64,000 nt of DNA, taken from Sorghum bicolor (taxonomy: Eukaryota; Streptophyta; Magnoliopsida; Poales; Poaceae). Position numbers and translations under genes: made by a program. The stretch spans positions 42,739,821 to 42,803,820 of the forward strand of contig NC_012878.2 of the NCBI RefSeq assembly GCF_000003195.3. The letters run 5' to 3'. Below the pieces are notes generated by a model, which was not told the origin of the DNA, made no database searches, and worked only from the letters and a program-made list of their open reading frames with translations. Shown in pieces: positions 58,591-64,000 of the stretch (positions are counted from its first letter, which is position 1; each line of letters opens with the position of its first letter).

Positions 58591-58699
58591 ACGCGCTCGC
58601 CTACCTCCACGTTGTGCAGCTCCGCATCCATGGGGCCAATAGCGACCCACAACCTCGCTTAGGACAATGTTTTTCTCTCATAACAAATTAACAAATAGT

Positions 58700-59000
58700 A
58701 CTTAATAACTTATCGCCTAAACGAACATACCTCCATTGTGCTCCAACCTCCGCGGGTGGCAAAAATCTCCATGAAAGCGTGCGTCGAAGGCTAAAGTGGC
58801 ACCAGGTAATGGATGAGGAGGACCAGAGGTGAAGGGAGGCATTCGACAGAGACCTACTATGCATTGACCTCGAGGCACTTGGCGCAAATCTCCGAGGAAA
58901 CATATGGCGGAGGCTAAAGTGGCACAGGGGCATGGACTAAGGGCTTGCCTAAGGCTACAACATGGCGTGCTGCTCCAACATACACGTTTGCACAAAATGT
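58700..59000. repeat. Two-copy degenerate repeat, unit about 130 bp
   Basis: CAAAAATCTCCATGAAAGCG...GGCTAAAGTGGCAC (about 58,760-58,803) recurs as CGCAAATCTCCGAGGAAACA...GGCTAAAGTGGCAC (about 58,881-58,925). A neighbouring piece, GAGGACCAGAGGTGAAGGGA (about 58,819), recurs at 60,446. Origin unknown. Confidence 0.5.
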
Positions 59001-59252
59001 CTATGTAACAGCATAGTGTAGCCCTGCATTGTGACAGAGACCCTTGCAGAAGAGTCAATGGTCTCGTCAGATAAAAAATGAAGCAGCTACACTGGTATGC
59101 ATTGTGGCCTTCGAGCATTAGCCTGTAGAGTAGAGAAACAAAAAAAAGCTACTTTTAGGACAGAGTCACGGGCACAGGCCGAACACAATGAAGATGGAGC
59201 TTTGTGCCTTCCACTGGAGAAAATGTTGGCTTCAATAGCACTTTTCATATAC

Positions 59253-59857
59253 AGAGCAACTTTAACAGTTTTGCAAATTTTGTTTGGCAAATAATATTAT
59301 TTGCCAACTCCCAAAACGATATGGAAAGGGAAAAAAGGACATCTCCAAGTGTTTGACAATTTTGACTTGGCAAAAAAATCGTAAACCCACGCACTGGCCT
59401 ACATCACGCGCGCGGCCTTCTCTTCGTGCGAGTTTCTTCGCGCCGGCGTTTTGCGGCGGGTTCCGACATGACGTTCCGATCGGTTCTTAAAAATGTTAAA
59501 AATGTGTACTGGACAAACTTGCACTGATCAGCATTTGCACGAAATCGCTTCTTCTCGCACACTAGTTCTTATCGGAGGGCCAGGCCACCAGCAGCACGAA
59601 TTAAAGGTACAACTTTTGTTTCTGTTGCTTTCGGAGATCAACAAAGAAGCATCAAGTTGTGAGCTTGCTATAAAAGTGCGCGCATGCAGTATGCTAAGCC
59701 TATTCTAGGCGTGTATAAATACCAAGAAATAAGGAGAATTTACAAACTTACTATAAATGCCAAGCCCAATTGCCAAACTATTGGATATAAGATTTTGAGA
59801 GTTTTAGCAAAAAAACAAAAATGTCAAACCTATTTGCAAAATTGTTGGAGTTACTCT
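59253..59857. mobile_element. Non-autonomous DNA transposon with AGAGCAACTTTAACAG ends
   Basis: The left end AGAGCAACTTTAACAGTTTT pairs with the right end read from the other strand, AAGAGTAACTCCAACAATTTT. Length is about 605 bp. The inner TTTGCCAA/TTGGCAAA blocks resemble those in the MITE at 18349. No clear target duplication and no ORF with domains. Confidence 0.55.
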
Positions 59858-59868
59858 TAAGAGGACCA

Positions 59869-60445
59869 TATAGATTTCCATCTGGCACTAACACGATGGG
59901 CCGGCTCGAGCACGACACTAAAAAGCACGGTCCAGGCACGGCACGGCCCGGTGGTAGTGCCGTGCCTGGACCGCAACTTCGGCCCACAGTGCCGGCACGG
60001 GCACAACACGATTAATAGGCTGGCACGATGCTGGCATGATTATTTCCATCATCTGATGCTTTGAGGATAGATCATGACCATTGAATGTATTCTGAGTCAT
60101 GTATATAAGCATCACACAACTCTTTTAAACCCTAACTCCCTAGTCGGCGGCGCAAACACATCCTTGTTGCGGTCACTCTTTCTCCCGTCTGACTATACGA
60201 CAGCGGTAGCGCTCATCTTCTCCTTGAGGCAGGGCGCAATGAGCTTCTCGACTTCTCCTGAAGCCACGGACCGGCACGGGCACGATGGGCCACAGTGCCT
60301 ATCGGCACGGCACGGTTAAGGAGCCATAGTGCCGTGCCTGGGTCGAGAGTTTGGCACGATGGTCCGAGACGGCACGGCACGATAGACATAGTGCCGCATA
60401 GTACCGTATAGTGTCAGGTCCGGGCCACCCGTTTGGCCAACTATA
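59869..60445. mobile_element. Non-autonomous hAT transposon with GGCACGGCACG subterminal repeats
   Basis: 577 bp with an 8-bp target duplication GAGGACCA at 59861-59868 and 60446-60453, as hAT elements make. Ends start TATAG on both strands (TATAGATTTCC and, from the right, TATAGTTGGCC) with an imperfect inverted repeat. Both subterminal regions are packed with GGCACG/CGTGCC motifs; the middle is AT-richer and has no transposase. Confidence 0.8.
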
Positions 60446-60453
60446 GAGGACCA

Positions 60454-61003
60454 AAGGTGGAGGGAGGCTTTGACACAAAGACATAGCTAATGTGAGAACT
60501 CTTTTGGCTTAAGAGTTCATGTGTCGTCTCTATGCTTACTTACCGGACAACGTCCACAAGAACTGTGCTGGAATTTTAGGAGCTTGCTAAAGTATGATTA
60601 ATATGCAAACCTGGTATGCAAAAAAATTGATTGACCATCGAAGATTTTAGTGTAAAGTTCATACGATCTTTCTTTGTGATAGATTTGTCATACAACTGTT
60701 CTTATGTGTTGAAATTGGTCTTTGTGCTGGCTAATTATTGGTTTTGTTACTAGCTATTTTATATTTCAGACATTCAAATTTAAATTGATCAATTTCCTTT
60801 CATATTTTTTTTGGGTGTCGCGATAAATCACAAAAGTATTAAAAAGTAAAACCAAATTTGTTCGGTTTTTGTAAACTAGACCTATACGATACAAGTGATA
60901 AAGATTATGAAATGAGTTTTGTATTTTTTTAGATAAATTAGATTTATAAATTTATTGATATGTTTTTTTTCTAAACCCTAAGCCAAGTGGGTCCTTATAG
61001 GCC
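60454..61003. other. Spacer upstream of the F-box gene
   Basis: AT-rich, no gene seen. Confidence 0.4.
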
Positions 61004-61365
61004 GTATATAGACAAAAATTCATGACTCGGTCGCGGCAATTGGGCCGGCCCAGAACTGCTCGGCGCTCTGCTCCTCTTTCTTCCCCCACCAAATCGTCCC
61101 CCCGTCTCTCCGTCGAGGGTTTTAGGCAAACTCCTCGCCCCGGCTCGCGCCGGCGCCGCCCTTCTCACGGCCGCGTGTTACCACGACGGCTCAGGCTGCG
61201 GTGCTCGGTAAGCCCCCATTCGCGGACCACCCATCTTTCGCTCATTTCCCGTACCCCGGACTGGTTTGCTTGACTCCGCAAAATGCTTCGCTATTTTTCG
61301 AAACCTTGCGCCGTCTTCGATCTAGCAGTGCGACTCATCAAGTAATCGATCTAGCAGGGCACGCC
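61004..61365 (+). promoter_or_regulatory. Promoter and 5' leader of the F-box gene
   Basis: A TATA-like GTATATAG lies at 61004-61011, preceded by a telo-box AAACCCTA at about 60973. After the TATA box, TTGGGCCGGCCCAG (about 61037-61050) is a palindromic pair of site II (TGGGCC) elements. Telo-box plus site II is a known combination in plant housekeeping promoters. Confidence 0.5.
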
Positions 61366-62908
61366 ATGGAGCTTGAGGATGCCGTCAGGAAGCGCGCCCG
61401 CGCAAGTGGTGTCGTCGGCGGATCCGCGGCCGGCGGCCCGGACCGGCTGAGCTCTCTCCCGGACTGCCTCCTCCACACCATCATGTCATTCTTAAAAGCC
61501 CGGCAGGCGGTCCAGACATGCGTGCTGTCCACACGGTGGAGGCACCTCTGGCGCTCGGTGCCATGCCTCGACATCGACTTTGATGAGTTTAACAGCAAGG
61601 CGCCCGTCATCCGTCTCTCCAGTAGCGACGACAGTTCGAGCTCCGACAGTGATACCTCTGATTCTGACAGTGACAGATTGCAACCGCGTCCTTTCAACAA
61701 GCACTTCACCAAGTACAAGGACTGGGAGGATTTTGAGGATTTTGCCGTGATCCTGATGAGCCGCTGTAACATTGCACAATTGGATTCATTCCGGCTGCAT
61801 ATTGACCAAACCAGAGCACCTGTGTTTAGCAATAGACTGGCAGCACGATGGCTCTGTCGCGCCATGAAATACTGCACCCCGGATCATGCCAGTAAGCTGG
61901 GACTGAGCTCTGGTCCTTGGCGCCTCAAAAGGCTGCATCTCTGCCATGTACTTCTTGATGACCATTTTGTGAAGCGTGTTAGTTCAGTTTGCCGCTCTTT
62001 GGAGGATTTGGAGCTAGACGATTGCAGATGTGAAATTCAGTCAATCACCTCCGACTCGTTGAAGACCCTGGTTCTGAAAAATTGTGAATGCCGCAGTCTT
62101 TCTGAGATTATATCACCCACACTGAAGACATTGGTTATTGATGGTGGCTCAAATACTGATGCCTGTATGCTTATTATCTTGGCACCTGCTCTTACATATC
62201 TGCATCTGGCTGTGGATGTTTATAACTTTCGTGGTGGCTTTTCATTAAATGAGGTGCCATCCGTTGCCAAGGCTTTTATTCATCTACAGCATCACAAATA
62301 TAATTATAGCGGAGGAAGTAAACTTGAGGGCGATCAATTCAAGCTTCTTTGTAGCATATCTAACTCGACAAATTTTAAATTGTCGGGTGTCGGGACAAGG
62401 GTATGCTTTTGTTGTCTCTTGCAATGTTCCATTTTATTCACTCCAATAATGTTATGGCACTATCTAATGTACTACAGGTGCTTGGTAAGGAACCCAGATT
62501 CCAAGAATTCAAGAACCTGAGGAGCTTATTTCTGGACAGATGTGATCTCAGTGATGACTTCAAGACATTGGTATTCTTTCTTTGGGGTTCTCCTATTCTT
62601 GAGAAGCTCACTTTGCAGTGCTGCGAGGTATACTGTTGGTTGGTTTTTAACTTAATTAACGAACACAGTGCATTATCTTACATCTTTTATGCTGTTTACA
62701 GTTCCCAAAATGTTCTAGCAAAAAGAAACGAATGCCCATGTGCAACAGTATCTCATCTTCTGAGCTTCGTGGACTGGATTTGCTGTGTGAGAACCTCAAG
62801 GTTGAAATCATATATAATGATGGCCATGGACCCCACCTTATCAGGCTTCTGCAGCGTGTTTTAGTGAATCTGTCGAAGAACAACATTAAACTCACCAAAG
62901 TTAATTAG
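61366..62908 (+). CDS. F-box/LRR-type protein
   Basis: Three exons: 61366-62400, 62478-62627, 62702-62908, all GT...AG and all ending on codon borders; 463 residues. The F-box (about 25-65: DRLSSLPDCLLHTIMSFLKA, then TCVLSTRWRHLWRSVP) recruits SKP1 in SCF ubiquitin ligases. An acidic Ser/Asp run (about 85-103) follows. Leu-rich repeats read from about 185 to 395 (LKRLHLCHVLL, LEDLELDDC, LKTLVLKNC, FLDRCDLSDDFK). The C-terminus is FBD-like but short. The first Met of the open frame lies upstream (61201), but ATG at 61366 gives the normal F-box distance. The substrate is unknown; grasses have hundreds of such genes. Confidence 0.9.
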
Positions 62909-64000
62909 TGTTTTTTGTTGTCCCAGGCCTTCTATGTGGCTTCTCACCTAATGGTTCATTTGAAATTATGTGCACATTATAGGCTTGATTCAGATGCACT
63001 AAATCTCAAGCCTATACTTTTGATTAATTTCTAAGTGAAACAGGCCTTTGCTCTATTGACTATATATGCTATTAATTTATACTCTCTTTCCTTAAGGATA
63101 TGATTGCCTCTGTAAAATATCTGCTTTAAGCCCTATGACAAAGCTAGATTGGGAAACTGTCTCCTATTATAAAATATCGCAAGCTTGAAAAATGGGTCTT
63201 GAAATAGTTTGTTTTCTTCTGTTTTTCTCCTTCCTGGACTTTCTGGGGACTAGGCAGACTGGCAGAGGTACATACTTTCAAAAACTATACACCATCTTGA
63301 ATTCATCAACGTTTTTGCCATCACTGTGCAGTTATCTTGTGTATGGGTCCCCTACATGTATGTGCAAAATATCTTGAGACCCTCTGCTTTAACATGCATG
63401 TCCTTCACATGTGGAACTTATGTGCATATTATGGGTTCCCTTTAGACGCACTAAATCGCAAGCATATACTTTTGACCAATTTCTAAGTGATTCAGGTCTT
63501 TGATCTATTGACTGTATATGCTATTTACTTTTACTCTTTTTTTTTCCCTTGCTTCTGGTGCTTTTAGCACTATGTACTCTTTTTCCCTTGACTATAAATG
63601 TTTGCTTCTGTGTTTTCCTACTGAAACTATCTCCAATTATAAAACATGGCAGTCTTGAAAAATGGCACTGGAAATCGCACGTTTTCTTCTGTCGTTTTCT
63701 CCCTGGGGCTCTTTGGAACTAGGCAGAGAGCTACATACTTTTTTCAAAAATATGTGCCAACTCAAATTCAGAGTCAGCGTTTATCATCACTGTGCAGATA
63801 TCTCCTGTATGGGCAAAATGCCAAAAAAATCTTGAACCCCTCCGCTTTGACATGCATACCCTCTCCACTTGGAGATTTCATATCATATTTCGACATCTCT
63901 CTTTCTATCCCTACTGATGTTCTACTGACATAAGAGCTGGAAACTTTGTGCTGACTAATGACGAACTGAAACTGTCTAGCTGGCTCACCCTCTTGCTTCT
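62909..64000. repeat. 3' flank of the F-box gene with a tandem duplication, unit about 450 bp
   Basis: Copy 1 (about 62,965-63,415) and copy 2 (about 63,420-63,875) share TGTGCA[C/T]ATTAT, ATTTCTAAGTGA, TTGAAAAATGG, GGACTAGGCAGA-like and CATCACTGTGCAG blocks in the same order. They are diverged but clearly direct repeats. The first bases are likely the gene's 3' untranslated region. No gene is supported. Confidence 0.7.

Overview
The window is nuclear DNA from a grass. It is probably a panicoid such as Sorghum or a relative: the retrotransposon and MITE families, the GC-rich gene starts, the intron/exon style and the CT-rich 5' leaders all fit. There are no bacterial genes, CRISPR arrays or rRNA/tRNA genes. 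All annotation was done by reading the sequence; no database was searched.

Left part (1-39,990) is a transposable-element nest. It opens with the decayed 3' end of a Ty3/gypsy element (1-about 2,200). A Ty1/copia element (4,451-16,851, TSD CTTTA) has lost everything from mid-integrase to the middle of its 3' LTR. Its gag gene is split by an antisense solo LTR of a Tekay-like gypsy element (5,311-15,065). That LTR is itself split by a Tat/Athila-like gypsy element without reverse transcriptase (5,431-12,255, TSD CGTAC, tRNA-Asp primer site). A second nest follows: a MITE (19,257-39,979) split by a CACTA transposon (19,372-39,888, TSD GAG), split in turn by a young Tekay chromovirus (19,470-30,663). 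The Tekay element has an intact 1,500-residue gag-pol with a chromodomain and a separate upstream ORF (orf0-like). The CACTA element keeps antisense remnants of both transposase genes (TNPD and TNPA), a 104-bp tandem array, other duplications and an internal promoter-like block. Three runs of 100 Ns are assembly gaps placed in repeats.

Right part (40,000-64,000) is genic. It holds a ten-exon FAM91 protein gene (+, 40,391-46,027), a single-exon mitochondrial-type PPR gene (+, 47,954-49,927), a six-exon RING-CH membrane E3 ligase gene (-, 53,374-56,671) and a three-exon F-box/LRR gene (+, 61,366-62,908). The four host genes have unrelated functions and look like ordinary neighbours, not a pathway. 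Spacers and introns carry Stowaway, Tourist and hAT-type non-autonomous elements, many with readable target-site duplications. One Tourist-like MITE sits inside a Stowaway MITE within an intron.

The observations most worth following are the reconstructed insertion order, the Tekay orf0 protein, a strongly codon-biased 66-codon ORF with a membrane segment that overlaps the start of the PPR frame, the internal promoter-like block and satellite upstream of TNPA, and a row of small hairpins in the Tat-like element. I found no system that I can call new with confidence.
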